The notes: generated from the letters alone by a model not told the origin. Counted from the first letter of the stretch, positions 33,725 through 45,061 are shown. The stretch is DNA of 64,000 nucleotides from Brachycybe producta (GCA_036925085.1 JAUPFP010000040.1:1147939-1211938); one strand, 5' to 3'. A program made the numbers and translations.

Positions 33725-34492
33725 TTAAGAGGCTACATCGCATAATTACTTCTAAAAATCTCCACAAAGAGCGCTAGCATCGTTTTTCTATTTAGCCCAT
33801 AGACCACCATGTTAAAGAAATAATGTTAATTTTTAAAATACGCAGGTCGCGGCGGCAATATGTTTATTTTTCATATTTAAAGTTGTCCAATATTAAGTTT
33901 TCAAAGTGCAATGTGCACCTTAAATGTATGCTGATCGAGTGAGAGAATGACAAGAAAGTGGTAAGTGTGCTTCTATTTTTAAAAAAATATTTCAAAATCG
34001 TGAATTTCTAACTCTTATGTAAGAAAAACATCCATTAAAATGTTGGTAAAAAATACATAAAAATAATTTTTAAAAACCACAATTAAACCCAACACATTGG
34101 CGCACGTGCTTATTTTTTTTTCTGTTTTTTAAAAATTATTTTTACGTATTTTTACGAGCATTTTAATGGATGTTTTTCGCTTATGAGAACGTACTCAATG
34201 GAGTTTTAACATAAAGTTAGAAATCGGCAATTTTGAAATATTTTTTAAAAATAGAAGCACACTTAAAAATTTTTTTTGTCATTCTATCTCTCGATCAGCA
34301 TATATTTAAGGTGCACATTGGACTTTGAACCATCAAAATTGGACAACTTTAAATATGAAAAATAAACATATTGCCGCAGCGACTGTGTATTTTAAAAATT
34401 AATATTTTTTCGTTTAACATCGGGTCTATGGGCTCAATAGAAAAACGATGCTAGCGCTCTTTGTGGAGATTTTTTGCAATGTAGCCTCTTAA
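33725..34492. mobile_element. TTAA-flanked palindromic element, family E, copy 1
   Basis: TTAA marks both ends (33725 and 34489). The ends are AGAGGCTACATCGCATAATT and, reversed, AGAGGCTACATTGCAAAAAA. The arms share CAAAGAGCGCTAGCATCG, GTGCACCTTAAAT, TGCTGATCGAGTGA and ACATCCATTAAAATG over about 370 bp each. TTAA targets suggest a piggyBac-type MITE, but the ends are not the canonical CCC. No transposase. Confidence 0.75.
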
Positions 34493-34940
34493 CACAAACT
34501 TTTCTCAAGTGACACACACAGGCTCGGTTCAAGTAGTGTTTACGCCACTTAATATTTTTTTTGTTGAAACCCTCTCTGACGTCACAAGCTTCAATTTACA
34601 AGTGCGGCAACTTGTAAAGTTGACAACAATGCAGAAAATCGAACCTTTCCCCCGCCCGGCCCCTCCCCCCTCCCTTTTCTGCCATAATTTTGTAAACGGA
34701 TTTAAAACTTACAAATAGAATTGCTAATCAGGTAACCGTGGCTTTCAAAAAGCTCACTATCTGAAGATGACAAGTTGACAACCATAATAATATTCCAAAA
34801 ATATATATTAAAAAAAAATCGTTAACGCCGAAAAACAAAACAAAAAACAAAAAAAAAATTCAAGGTGTATTCAAAGAGATAAAATTGTTTTTATTAACCC
34901 CCCCCCCCCAACAAACAAAATGGCCGCCATTTTTAATCTA

Positions 34941-35145
34941 CAGACAATTAGAAAACGGGATGAACAGAAGTTGGCTCGGCCCTTTTTATGACGAACGACA
35001 ACTTCTAATTGGTTGGTTATGTAGTCTGACGTCACATGCTCCGCCCTTTTCAACGTCGAACCACACAACAAACCAATTAGAAGTTGCCGTTCGTCATAAA
35101 AAGGGCGGAGCCTACTTCTGTTCGTCCCGATTTCTAATTGCCTGT
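34941..35145. mobile_element. hAT-like MITE, family A
   Basis: It starts CAGACAATTAGAAAACGGG and ends TTTCTAATTGCCTGT, with CGCCC/GGGCGGAG blocks, TGACGTCACATGC and the paired TTCTAATTGGTT arms. About 205 bp. Confidence 0.85.
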
Positions 35146-35741
35146 TTGTAATCTAGGTTAGGCTCTTCTTATCACTTATGACAGATATAATTTTCATTTT
35201 TTTTTGTTGATAAAAATGAAATCATGTTTTTCTCCTGTGAGCACAGGTGGCAGGCCTACTCTCTCCCCCCCCCCCTATCAATCCCCTAAAACAACAATTA
35301 GACTCATCTTCCAACCTACCCAGCCACCCCCTTCTCACCTGTTCTAAATAAAAATATGGTTTCAACCAAACAAAAAAAAAATACAACCACGAAAAAGATT
35401 ACACACCAAAAAAAAAATCATTCTTGGCCATCATGAATAATTCATATTAAACTTTCTTTTTTTTTCATACCCTGTAGCTATTTTAACCCTCCTTCCCACC
35501 TTTAACCTCCCTCATAAGCTGGTTATAACTTATATAAGCCTCCTCTGGGGAAAGTTAAGCCCACCGTGCCTCACTTTGAACCCCCCCCCCCCCCCCCCTC
35601 TTCCAATTCAAAACAATAGAATGTGATCCTCAGCAAATGACCCTGTGGACAAGATAAATTGATAATACCCTGAAGGTGGCTTTATAAATATTTATTTTAT
35701 TCTTTCTCCTCACAGATGGCGCTCTCACTGCCAGTCGCAAT

Positions 35742-35935
35742 ACAGGCATCTGTTGACAGCTTCAGGATTTCTTTGGCTCCGCCCTTTTATGAGCGTCAGA
35801 CCAAATATCAACGAATTAGAATTAAAAAGGGCGGAGCATGTGACAACAGACCCAGTAACAAACCAATTAGAAATTGTTGACGCTCATAAAAGGGGCGGAG
35901 CCAAAGAAATTATGAAGCTGTCTACCGATGCCTGT
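35742..35935. mobile_element. hAT-like MITE, family A, reference copy with perfect duplication
   Basis: The 194-bp element is flanked by a perfect 8-bp duplication, GTCGCAAT (35734-35741 and 35936-35943). The left end ACAGGCATCTGTTGACAGCT and the inverted right end ACAGGCATCGGTAGACAGCT run on into TTTCTTTGGCTCCGCCC and TTTTATGAGCGTCA. The 8-bp target and ACAGGC ends place the family in the hAT superfamily. No coding frame. Confidence 0.92.
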
Positions 35936-36359
35936 GTCGCAATTATGTTCTACTAGAATAATTGCCCGTACAAAATACGGAAATGTAGTTTAATATTAAA
36001 TAATAATACATTTTCATCAACCAATCAGTAAAGATACTTAATAAAAAACCGTCCGAAAAAACTTAAAATTAAATTCCCTATCGCGCACGACGTATTCTCG
36101 CAGTAGCCAATCACAGTGTTAGCTACAGGGTTACGACAGACTAGCGTTTGAGCATTTTAACTTGGTGTGAGTATGCGCATTACCGTTTATTGTTTTATAT
36201 AGAAAAAGTGATTGAAGATTGACGTTAGCAGCGCCATCTATTGGTCGACTTTACAGTAAACTGCTTACATTAACGTTAATTACGTTTAGTTACGACAGTC
36301 CGACGGTTCAACCAAATTATTATCATAAGATAAGAGGTCACTTCCCTCATTCGCGGTTT

Positions 36360-36590
36360 TGAGGAGAAAAATTACGAAAAAAATTCAAAATGTTTTAGAA
36401 ACTAAAATAGTTGTTAATAATGCTAAAAGTTTTTTTTTCATATCTTTCAAAATAAACTTTTTTTGACAAGTTTGAAAAAGGCGAAAATAGTTTTTCATGA
36501 AAATAATGTCAATGCGATAAACCTAAAAACCGGGTTCATATTCAAAAATTGTTTATTTTTTAAGATAATGTTATTAATAAAATATAATAA
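36360..36590. repeat. Family G half copy
   Basis: Shows TTTTAGAAACTAAAATAG, a TATCTTTCAAAATAAACTTT word and TTTGAAAAAGGCGAAAATAG, matching 21,860-21,960. The right arm is replaced by element P. Confidence 0.55.
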
Positions 36591-36591
36591 A

Positions 36592-36900
36592 ACTAGTGGG
36601 GTAACCCATCATACATGACGGGCGCAAAATTCACAGGCAATTGCGCGCATGCGCGTCGTTTTTTCCTTTTTATACTCCTTTCATTTCAATTTCAGTCACC
36701 CCCTCCCACTTTTCTCTCTCTCTCCCCCTTCTACACTGTCCAAACTTTTCCCCTCACCCCCTCCCACTTTTCCTCTCTCTCCCCCCCCCTTCTACACTTT
36801 CCAAAGGAAGAGTTCAACATATAGTTGACCTTGAGAAAAAAAAACGGTTCATTTATTCAAATTTATATAAATTCCGACGTGCTTCAATGGTTTTGTTACT

Positions 36901-36950
<50 letters not shown>

Positions 36951-36970
36951 CTGGGATATTATATATATAA
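36592..36970. repeat. Dispersed element P, copy 2
   Basis: Closely matches 26855-27190 from CTAGTGGGGTAACCCATCAT to GACCTGGGATATTATATATA. The main difference is a longer (AC)n tract (about 22 units at 36903-36947), consistent with microsatellite growth after copying. Confidence 0.8.
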
Positions 36971-37117
36971 AATAACAATGTTATTATAAAAAAAAAAACG
37001 TATGCTTGACGTTTTTGCGTCCAAATTTTACAAAAACGTCTACGAAGCATATAGCATTAGCCACTGCAGTGGGGGGAAAAAAGCAAAATAAATATCTATA
37101 AAGCCACATTAGCGATT

Positions 37118-37350
37118 GAGCTACCCATCTAGTTTCTAAAACACATTCTAGTTTCTCTTAATTTTGCTCTTCCGAAAAACAATATAATCAGTTTTTTTTT
37201 TAAAAAACCAGCTGTTAATAAACCATTGTATTTTAAAATAAATCATTTTTTGTGTTCAAAAACGTCAATATTTGCGAAATTTTTATTTTGAAAGATATCA
37301 TTAATGAAATTAACTTCAGGTGACTCGTTTATTACCATTCTAGTATCTAA
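37118..37350. repeat. Family G copy
   Basis: Contains GAGCTACCCATCTAGTTTCT, CTAGTTTCTCTTAATTTTGC, AACCAGCTGTTAATAAACCA and TTTTTATTTTGAAAGATATC in the family G order. Confidence 0.6.
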
Positions 37351-37459
37351 TAACTTAATTTCGCATTATAATCATTTCTCATAAAACAAGAAAACCTTCG
37401 AGACTAATGATGACATTTACCACATATTCCTTTATTTAACGATTTATCCAGCGGAGTAA

Positions 37460-37761
37460 CACCTAGTACACACCTGATAATTTAAATGCATTTAAATAAG
37501 AAAGGTGTTCTACAGAGCTCCGAGAAGGACAAACAAACAATATATATCAAGTTCAATTTATTCAGTTAATAATCTGAAAATATTGAGTTAATACTTAAAT
37601 ATAATATAGAAACTATTGACAAAATATTGATTTAGTATTTCAATTTAAAATATTAATAATTAAAGTCAATTTTTATTTTTTTCATGTCCTTAACTGGATT
37701 CCGTATAATTCACCTAAACACATTTAATTTGAATTCATTTAACTTGTGTGTCTACAAGGTA
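37460..37761. mobile_element. Family C MITE, about 302 bp
   Basis: The ends are CACCTAGTACACACCTGATA and, reversed, TACCTTGTAGACACACAAGT. The copy at 50283-51039 has the same length once its own insertion is removed. The interior is AT-rich (AATCTGAAAATATTGAGTTA). It has no transposase and no secure target duplication. Confidence 0.7.
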
Positions 37762-38228
37762 TAAGAGGTCGGGTCTATACATATGACGTCACTCCGGTGG
37801 ACAAGTCGACGAATAAAAGAATGTGCGGGTTATTCTTTGCTGGTGCCATAGTAATGGCAATGACTCGTCCAACCTTTCAAATATAAACTAAAAATTCTCT
37901 CTTTAAAAATAGTCTTATGAAAACGATCAATAATAATAATAATAATACTGTGCTTGCCTTTGCTGCTCCTTAATAACCGAGTTTGTATTTGTAAGGAAAA
38001 TTCGTTTGCTTTATAGTTGTTGTACGCAAAACCACGAATACCAACAACAACAAAAAAAACCCGAAAAGCTGTTTTCCACTTTGCATTTTTAAGCGAAAGG
38101 AATGTCAATTATTTTCATTTGAAAAGTCAGCTAGTTTTAAGAACAAGTTTTCTATTTATGAATGCGCGTTCAGAGTTAACTAACTGAATGAATCTCGAGT
38201 GTCTTATGAGTTCTTTACAGACTTAACA

Positions 38229-38470
38229 GTTAACCGAGGCTCCTTAGTTAACCGAGTGACTTTCGAGTTAGCCGAGTGACTTTCGAGTTAACCGAGTGTC
38301 TTTCGAGTTAACCGAGTGTCTTTCGAGTTAACCGAGTGTCTTTCGAGTTAACCGAGTGTCTTTCGAATTAACCGAGTGTCTTTCGAGTTAACCGAGTGTC
38401 TTTCGAGTTAACCGAGTGTCTTTCGAGTTAACAGATTACTGTATCTTTAGAGTTAACCGAGTTTCTTTCA
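38229..38470. repeat. 20-bp minisatellite, about 11 units
   Basis: Regular TTTCGAGTTAACCGAGTGTC units with rare changes (TTAGCCGAG, GTGACT, CGAATTAACC). The inner units are almost identical, suggesting recent growth. Confidence 0.95.
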
Positions 38471-38519
38471 GGAGCAAAATTAAAAGAAACTAGAAAGTGT
38501 TTTAATAACTGGAAGGGCA

Positions 38520-38792
38520 ATGTGGCACTCAGGGCCGCCTTAAGGTGATATTGGTGATCCGGATAACCATCGAAATTGCCAACAATCGTCGGGTTTTTTT
38601 TGTTATTGAACGCTTCTTATTGGACGTCAGTCAATGGAGTTAAAACTAATTTTACCAAAATTTTTAACAGTTTTTTTAGGAGGTTAGGATTCGAAAGATT
38701 CGAAAGACGAAAAAAGCGCAAAGATGCGACTTTTCGAATCTCAAATATTTTTCAAGAATCGCGGGATTCGAATGGCCCAATGCCTAGAAGAA
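38520..38792. mobile_element. Family B MITE, left end missing
   Basis: Starts inside the family at CACTCAGGGCC and continues GGTGATATTGGTGATCCGG, GACGTCAGTCAATGGAGTTA, GATTCGAAAGA to GAATGGCCCAATGCCTA. Confidence 0.75.
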
Positions 38793-39868
38793 GAAGAAAA
38801 AAACCTTAAATTTTCTTGCTACTATTTAAAAAAAAATACCTTAAATTTGATCCAAATTAATAAATCCAATTCTCAGACACACACACACACACATACAAAC
38901 ACAAACACATGACCACAATTTTGTGTTTCTAAAGAAAAACAACTTCAAAAATCCGATAAATCCAGAAAGAAACGAGAAAAACAACCAAATCTCTGGAAAC
39001 CACTAAAAACAAACGGTGTTACAACCTGGCAAAATGAGTTTTTACCAATAAAAAACCAATTTAAGTAGATTTATATCAACAACAAAAAAAGGCAAGGTGT
39101 CAAAAAAGGAAGTAATAATCCAAAATGAAACAGCCAAAAAAAAATATCAAACTGGTCCACAAAGTGAGGATTTTTAGACTTGTTTTTGAGTGAGCTCTCT
39201 CTCTCATATTACACTTTTAAGGCAGTTTATCCAAATTATACTTGGACACAAACTGACCAAATATCCTTTTTTAAAAGTTGCTGAACAAAAACCAACAAAC
39301 TGACCAAATATCCTTCTTAACAGCTGGACATAAACTGACCAGTTTCTATCAGAAAAGAAGAATATTGTCAGTTTTTAACTAAAAATAACTGGAAACAAAA
39401 TCACCTTTAAATTGTCACTTAAAATCCCAACTTCCAGTTGGGTTTCAGACACATTAAGTTTTTGGTTCTCTTCTTCCTTTCTTAAGTTTCATTGTGGCCC
39501 ACCAGACACCTCTCTCCCTATCACACTTGACACAAATGACCCCGAATATATACAGGAAGAAAAAAGAGAGTGGGCCAAAAAAAAAAACAAGAGTGGTTCT
39601 AGTGGTGGTCCTCTCTCTCTCTTTCTCTTCACTTTACTCAAATGATTGAAAATTTTCATAAGAAGAAGCCATCATCATCATCATCAAGGTGAATGGCATC
39701 AATGGTATGAAGTTTTTTTGAGAATCCCGTTCGTCTACCTGGACACAAAATATATACAGGGTGTCAAGAAAAAAACCCCCAAACGTATAGACACGAAAAA
39801 CCTGACACCTGCAGCCACTGCTGAAGGAGAAAAAGTCAAAACTTCTAAAGGGGTGAAAACGATTATGA

Positions 39869-40696
39869 TTAAGAAGCTACACATCGCAAAATTATACTTC
39901 GAAAAATCTCAACAAAGAGCGCTAGCATCGTTTTTCTATTGAGCCCATAGAACCAATGTTAAAGAGAAAACGTTAATTTTAAAAAATACGCGTTTGGGGC
40001 GGCAATATGTTTATTTTTTCATATTTAAACTTGTTCGATTTTGATGGTTCAAAGTGCAATGTGCACCTTAAATATATGTTGATCGAGTGATACAATGACA
40101 AAAAATTGGGAAGTGCGGTTATATTTTTAAAAAACTATCTTTCTAACTCTTATGTTAAACTTAATTGAGTATGGCGCTCTCGTAAGAAAAAAAAAACATC
40201 CATTAAAATGCTCGTAAAAATACGTAAAAATAATTTTAAAAAAAAACAGACAAAATTCAGCACGTGCGCCAATGTATTTTGGCTTCACTGTAGTTTAATT
40301 GTAGTTTTTTAAAATTATTTTTACGTATTTTTAAAAACATTTTAATGGATGTTTGTTTTTTGCTTACAAGCGCGTACTCAATGGAGTTTTAACATAAAAG
40401 TTAGAAATTCGCGATTTTTAAAGTTTTTTTTAAAAAAAAAAATAGAAACACACTTTCCAATTTTTTGTCATTCTATTACTCGATCAGCATATATTTAAGG
40501 TGCACATTGCACTTTGAACCATCAAAATTGGACAACTTCAAATACGAAAAATAAACATATTGCCGCCGCGACTGTGTTTATTTTAAAAATTAACATTATT
40601 TTCCTTTAACATTGGGGTCTATGGGCTCAATGGAAAAACGATGCTAGCGCTCTTTGTGGAGATTTTTTGAAGTAATTTTGCGAGGTAACCTTTTAA
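39869..40696. mobile_element. TTAA-flanked palindromic element, family E, copy 2
   Basis: TTAA at 39869 and at 40693. It shares CAAAGAGCGCTAGCATCG, GGCGGCAATATGTTTATTTT, TTGATCGAGTG and ACATCCATTAAAATG with copy 1. 828 bp, no coding frame. Confidence 0.75.
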
Positions 40697-41261
40697 ATGC
40701 ATGCATTTATAGGAGCACAAGAATAAGTCCGTACAAAGTACGGGAATCAACAAAGATAGGCGTTCTCAAATGCACCCCTCCACCCCATTATGAGTCCATG
40801 AATCGTGAACAGGTGCTCATGTCTGAAAGAACCAGTTGTCCCACAGATAATTCATTAAGTGAGACCGTTTTGTAATTCATGAACAACCCCCCCCCCCCCC
40901 AAGAAAAAGTTTGTAGTGTCTTTTTCTCAAGTCTTGAAGCCACCTTCTGTTACATTCTTGTTGTCACACCCTGTAATATGATAGTGAAATTCTCCTCTTG
41001 AAAACAATTTCCTCCTCTCCCTCAAATTTTAGCCACTTTAAACCCGCCCCTCTCTTCCCCTCCCCCCTCGAACATCTAAGAAAGACCCCCTGAAGGATTT
41101 TCTTAAGTTTGCATTTTTTTTTAAAGCAAAGTTTAAAACTCGCTCAAACCCTCCATTTCCCCCCCCCCTCCCTTCCTCCCCACTTTTCCACCTTTCTTAA
41201 AGTTTATTCAAAATAATTACTGCAAACACAAGAAAAACCTTTAAAATTTACTAGGACTCGG

Positions 41262-41570
41262 ATTTTTATGCAATTTCAAACGCAAATGTTTCTCAATTTG
41301 TGGCCCAAAGGACAATTGTGAAGCAATTCATCATCATTATTATTAGAGCAACTGCAATTATGCTTTTATTAATCAAAAAGGCTGGTTAGAGGCTAGCTGT
41401 CATGTTACTATTAGTTTTCAATTAGAGTTCTAGCCTCTAATCAGGATATTTGATTAGAAAAAATCCAAAATTGTTGGTTGATCTAAACGGGGGATTCGTA
41501 CTTCACAATTGACCCTTGAGCCACAGAGAAACATTTAGATTGATATTGCATACAAATCCGAGAGGCCTAT
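41262..41570. mobile_element. Family D MITE
   Basis: The left end TAGGACTCGGATTTTTATGC and the inverted right end TAGGCCTCTCGGATTTGTATGC flank paired GGTTAGAGGCTAG/CTAGCCTCTAATC arms. About 309 bp. A second, interrupted copy is at 42687-43500 and a left-end stub at 22276-22303. Confidence 0.7.
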
Positions 41571-41934
41571 AATTACAGAAGAAAAAAACAACTAATTTGT
41601 CATATCTAGCTCATAACCGTGTAACAGTCACAAAAGCAAACTGCAAAATATTATGATAATTATTGTCATATTACTGCCATTGACTAGTGTACAGTATAAA
41701 ATGACAGTCATTCTAATAATAATAATAATAATAATAACGCACAAGGAGTGACATCATAATGTATAACTGTCACAATTTTATACCTTTTTTCTCTCTACAA
41801 TTTTGGCATTTCTTTCATTTGTCGCTTGCTCAGTAAGGCGCTCAAAAATAATGTTTTTCCTCGACATTAAATTTTTTAATTATTTCAAATTGGTAAATGA
41901 CGCTTCGAGAACACAATAATGAGAAGCATTATAA

Positions 41935-42309
41935 GGGTAGGGTTATACTCCAAACTTTGCTAAGATTCGCAAGCTTTGAAGCTCCTTAAGCTCAATAAAG
42001 CTTAGCTTGTTCATACAAACATGTGGTCTTGCAAACTACACAATATTTTCTAACCTTTATACCCTTATATAAAGCAGTCATACAAAACAATAGAACCCTT
42101 TCCCTTCTGGAAGCAAAAAAGGTGTCACTTGTTCACCCCATTTGTGTATCCGTCTCATGATTGGCGCTTTGAGTTGCTAAGCTTTGAAAAGTTGAACAAT
42201 TTCAAAGCTAGCTTCAAGCTCTGGCTAAGAAAAAAATCTAAAGCTCTGACGTCATTTTTGAAGCTTCGCAGGCTGCTTTGCTGCTTAGTAAGGGAGTATA
42301 AACCAACCC
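41935..42309. mobile_element. PIF/Harbinger-like MITE, family Q, first of a tandem pair
   Basis: TAA flanks both sides (41932-41934 and 42310-42312). The ends are GGGTAGGGTTATACTCCAAA and, reversed, GGGTTGGTTTATACTCCC. It shares TTTGCTAAGATT, AAGCTTAGCTTGTTCA and GAAGCTTCGCAGGCTGCTTT with the neighbouring copy. 375 bp. Confidence 0.8.
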
Positions 42310-42312
42310 TAA

Positions 42313-42683
42313 GGGTAGGTTTATACTCCAAACTTTGCTAAGATTTGCAAGCTTTGAAGTTCTGTAAAATTAGCTCCCCAAAGCTTAGCTTGTTCACACA
42401 TACATGTGGCCTTGCAAAGTTTACCCTATTTTATGACCTTTATATCCTATAAAACAGATACACAAAACAATGGAACCCCTTCTGGAAGAAAAAAGGTGTG
42501 ACTTATTCACCCCTTTTGTCTATCCGTTTCCTGATTGGTGCTTTGAGTTGCTAAGCTTTGAAAAGTTGAATAATTTCAAAGCTAGCTTCATGCTCTGGCG
42601 AAGGCAAAAACCTGAAGCTCTGACGTCATTTTTGAAGCTTCGCAGGCTGCTTTGCCGCTTAGCAAGGGAGTATAAACCAACCC
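42313..42683. mobile_element. PIF/Harbinger-like MITE, family Q, second of a tandem pair
   Basis: It starts GGGTAGGTTTATACTCCAAA straight after the TAA shared with the first copy and ends GTATAAACCAACCC before TTA (42684). 371 bp. The two copies stand head to tail with a single 3-bp target between them. Confidence 0.8.
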
Positions 42684-42686
42684 TTA

Positions 42687-43500
42687 CAGAGATCGGATTT
42701 TTGTGCAATATTAAAGCAACTGTTTCTCAATTTGCGGCCCAAGTGCCAATTGTGACGTAATCATCATCATCATTATTATTATTAGAGCAACTTTAATTAC
42801 GCCTTTTACTCGCTTTTATTTAACTTCATAATTTGTTCGTTTGTTTGTCGGATGCCATAATTGAAAATATAATTCACACAAACAACACAAGAAAGGATTA
42901 CATCTTATTTTATTTTTTAGACCTTTTTTTATAAAAGCGAGTATAAACAAAAACCATGTTTTTGTGAATTTTCTTGTTCTTAAATGCTGTTCAACTTTAT
43001 TTAAATTTTTTACTATTAATTATTGTTTCATTTTCACTTTTTTTCTCAAATTGTACCTTTCAGAATTGTTTCATTTTAACTTTTTCTCAAGTTTTACCCT
43101 TAATTAATGTTTAATTTGAACTTTTTTTCAAGTCTTACAATTTATTATTGTTTAATTTAAACATTTTCTCGAGTTTTACCATTTAATCTTGTTTAATATT
43201 AACTTTTTCTCAACTGTTACCATTTATTCCCATTTATTACCATTATTTTATATTATCACAAAAAAACATGTTCTTTTTTTGTTTAATTTTCTTGTTTTCT
43301 AATCAAAAGGGTTGGTTAGAGGCTAGATATCTGGTTACTATCAGTTGTTTACTAGAGTTCTAACCTCTAACCAGTATTTTTTGATTGAAAAAAAATCATA
43401 ATTTTTGTTGATCTAAAAGCAATTTTTACTTTCCAATTGGGTCTATAGGGCCACAGATTGTGAAATATTTCCTTAATATTACATAAAAATCCGTGCCCTA
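42687..43500. mobile_element. Family D MITE carrying inserted sequence
   Basis: The left end CAGAGATCGGATTTTTGTGC and the right end AAAATCCGTGCCCTA match family D. The interior pairs ATCATCATTATTATTATTAG and GGTTAGAGGCTAG/CTAACCTCTAACC with the 41,262 copy. Between them sit the 135-bp element at 42808-42942 and a stretch of TTTTCTCAAxTTTTACC-like repeats. Confidence 0.65.
42808..42942. mobile_element. 135-bp MITE nested in family D
   Basis: ACTCGCTTTTATTTAAC at the left pairs with ATAAAAGCGAGT at the right. Related sequence occurs at about 32,138 and around the tRNA-like element at 53,888-54,058. Confidence 0.55.
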
Positions 43501-43505
43501 ATCAT

Positions 43506-43681
43506 GGTGGCGCTGATCAAGCGCCAAATTGAACAAACGCCAATCTGATCTAACGCCAAATGGAACAAATGCCAAACTGAATAAGCGCCAAATGGAAGAA
43601 ACGCCAAACTGAATAAAAGCCAAGAATTTGGCGGTTATTCAGTTTGGCTTTTGTTCAATTTGGCGCTTATTCAGTCGCCCC
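43506..43681. mobile_element. Small palindromic MITE built of CGCCAAAT words, family R
   Basis: CTAATCAT lies on both sides (43498-43505 and 43682-43689; 8 bp, up to 10 with the preceding C's). The left end GGTGGCGCTGATCAAGCGCC resembles the inverted right end GGGCGACTGAATAAGCGCC. The interior repeats GCCAAATxGAACAA about six times. Confidence 0.7.
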
Positions 43682-44139
43682 CTAATCATTTTCTTCTTTT
43701 GGGTAGTTTAATCTTGTCGAGTCTCACGGACGCCCGAAAATGCTGGAACTGGACAACCTTATAACCTGTGTGTTCTTTACTGCCAGCAAAGAAAAATTCT
43801 AAAATAAAATTAGGGTACGAATTTTTAACTTAAAAAAAAACCAGAACTGAAATTCATATATAAATCATTATTTCAAATAACTAAAAGAAACCAAGCCATT
43901 AATAAATTCATGAATATTATATTAATAAAAAAATTTAGCACTTGCTCATAAACACACAATGAAATCGCATTATATCATAATTTATATTCTTGTTAATAAA
44001 ACAATTTTAAGTGGAACACGAATTTCATTGAACTATTTTCGGCCAGAAATACATTTAAGAACAAACAATAGGCCGCGCGCAATATTTATTACGAATAGAA
44101 CCAAGAACCATATTTGCTTAAATGTGCTACAAGCTAATA

Positions 44140-44288
44140 TACCTTGTAGACACATGAGTTAAATGAATTCAAATTAAATGTGTTTAGGTGAATTATACGG
44201 AAGCCAGTTAAGGACATGAACACCAAATAAAAATTCACTTTATTATTAATATTTTAAATTGAAAATACTAAATCAACATTTTGTCAAA
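44140..44288. mobile_element. Family C fragment
   Basis: Left half only: TACCTTGTAGACACATGAGT, then GTGTTTAGGTGAATTATACG and CCAGTTAAGGACATGAAC. It stops at AACATTTTGTCAAATG, where unrelated sequence begins. Confidence 0.7.
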
Positions 44289-44304
44289 TGTTCTCGAACA
44301 TTTT

Positions 44305-44440
44305 GCAGTTTGCTTTTGAGACTGTTACACGGTTATGAGCTAGATATGACAAATTAGTTTTTTGTCTTCTGTAATTATAGGCCTCTCGGATTTGTATGCA
44401 ATATCAATCTAAATGTTTCGAGTGAACTATCGCCAACTTT
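44305..44440. repeat. Inverted duplicate of the family D right end and its flank
   Basis: Reverse complement of about 41,535-41,655: GCAGTTTGCTTTTGxGACTG, TACACGGTTATGAGCTAGAT, TGACAAATTAGTT and CTCTCGGATTTGTATGCAAT. The match runs about 85 bp beyond the end of the D element, so more than the MITE was copied. Confidence 0.7.
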
Positions 44441-44449
44441 CATGACAGC

Positions 44450-44900
44450 TACTCTCACAAAAGAACTATCGCCGTGAAAACGAGGCTTTTAAGTAACAAA
44501 CGACACTCAATGCATTCGTTGGCCTTGGCTAAGGTTCGGTCACCAGTCGATACATCAAAGGATGTTCGTTGAAAGGCCTTCCGTAGTGTGTACGGGGTTC
44601 GGCGTTAGTTTCCAATCCCCGGTCCATTCATCATTTAACAACTATAAGCAGCCGAAATTGACCGAATTCATTGGTACCATCCGGTTCGATGAATGTGGAC
44701 GGGCAATTCGAGCGCCAAGCATTGACGACCCGATCATTCGACCGAATGCATTGGCTACCGTTCGTTGTACGGACCTGCTCATAGTATGACCTTTTACCAT
44801 AACTGACAAACAGGGGATGGTCGCCACTTAAGGCTCGTGTCAACATCTCCTTTTTTTTAAAAAAAAAAACTCCACCGACTACTTTATGAGGCGCCACAAA
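44450..44900. other. Right end of a family T element plus a CpG-rich stretch of unknown nature
   Basis: 44,455-44,492 matches the right end of 53371-53766 (CAACTTTCATGACAGCT, AACTATCGCC). From 44,520 to 44,820 the sequence is unusually rich in CG words, with paired ACCGAATTCATTGGTACC and ACCGAATGCATTGGCTACCG. Frames of 75-88 codons occur on both strands, with no recognisable protein. Confidence 0.45.
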
Positions 44901-45061
44901 GTGGTCTGTGTAAAAAAAAAGCCGACCTAAAAGTGTGGAAGGAAGACAATATTATGGCATTCGGCAAATCGAAATCAATCCATTTAAATACAACTAAATT
45001 TCTTTCAAATTTTCCAACAATTTCACCATAAAGGGTGGGAGTAAACATGCAGAAAAATTAC

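Larger units (their letters stand above)
25858..45061 (-). other. 19-kb intron, a dense transposon nest
   Basis: The largest gene-free stretch inside the gene. It holds the duplicated segment (26.0-26.7 kb), element P twice, a hAT-like element with an internal minisatellite (27791-28961), families A, B, C, D, E, G, Q and R, and minisatellites of 22 and 20 bp. Stretches 39.0-39.8 kb, 27.4-27.7 kb and 35.2-35.7 kb look mostly unique, without supportable exons apart from the weak candidate at 29163-29225. Confidence 0.6.

Noticed and set aside
39412-39942. Two plus-strand frames (77 and 98 codons) with charged C-termini
   Set aside because: No splice logic or family match. The stretch shares ATATATACAGG-type words internally and runs into a TTAA-flanked element.
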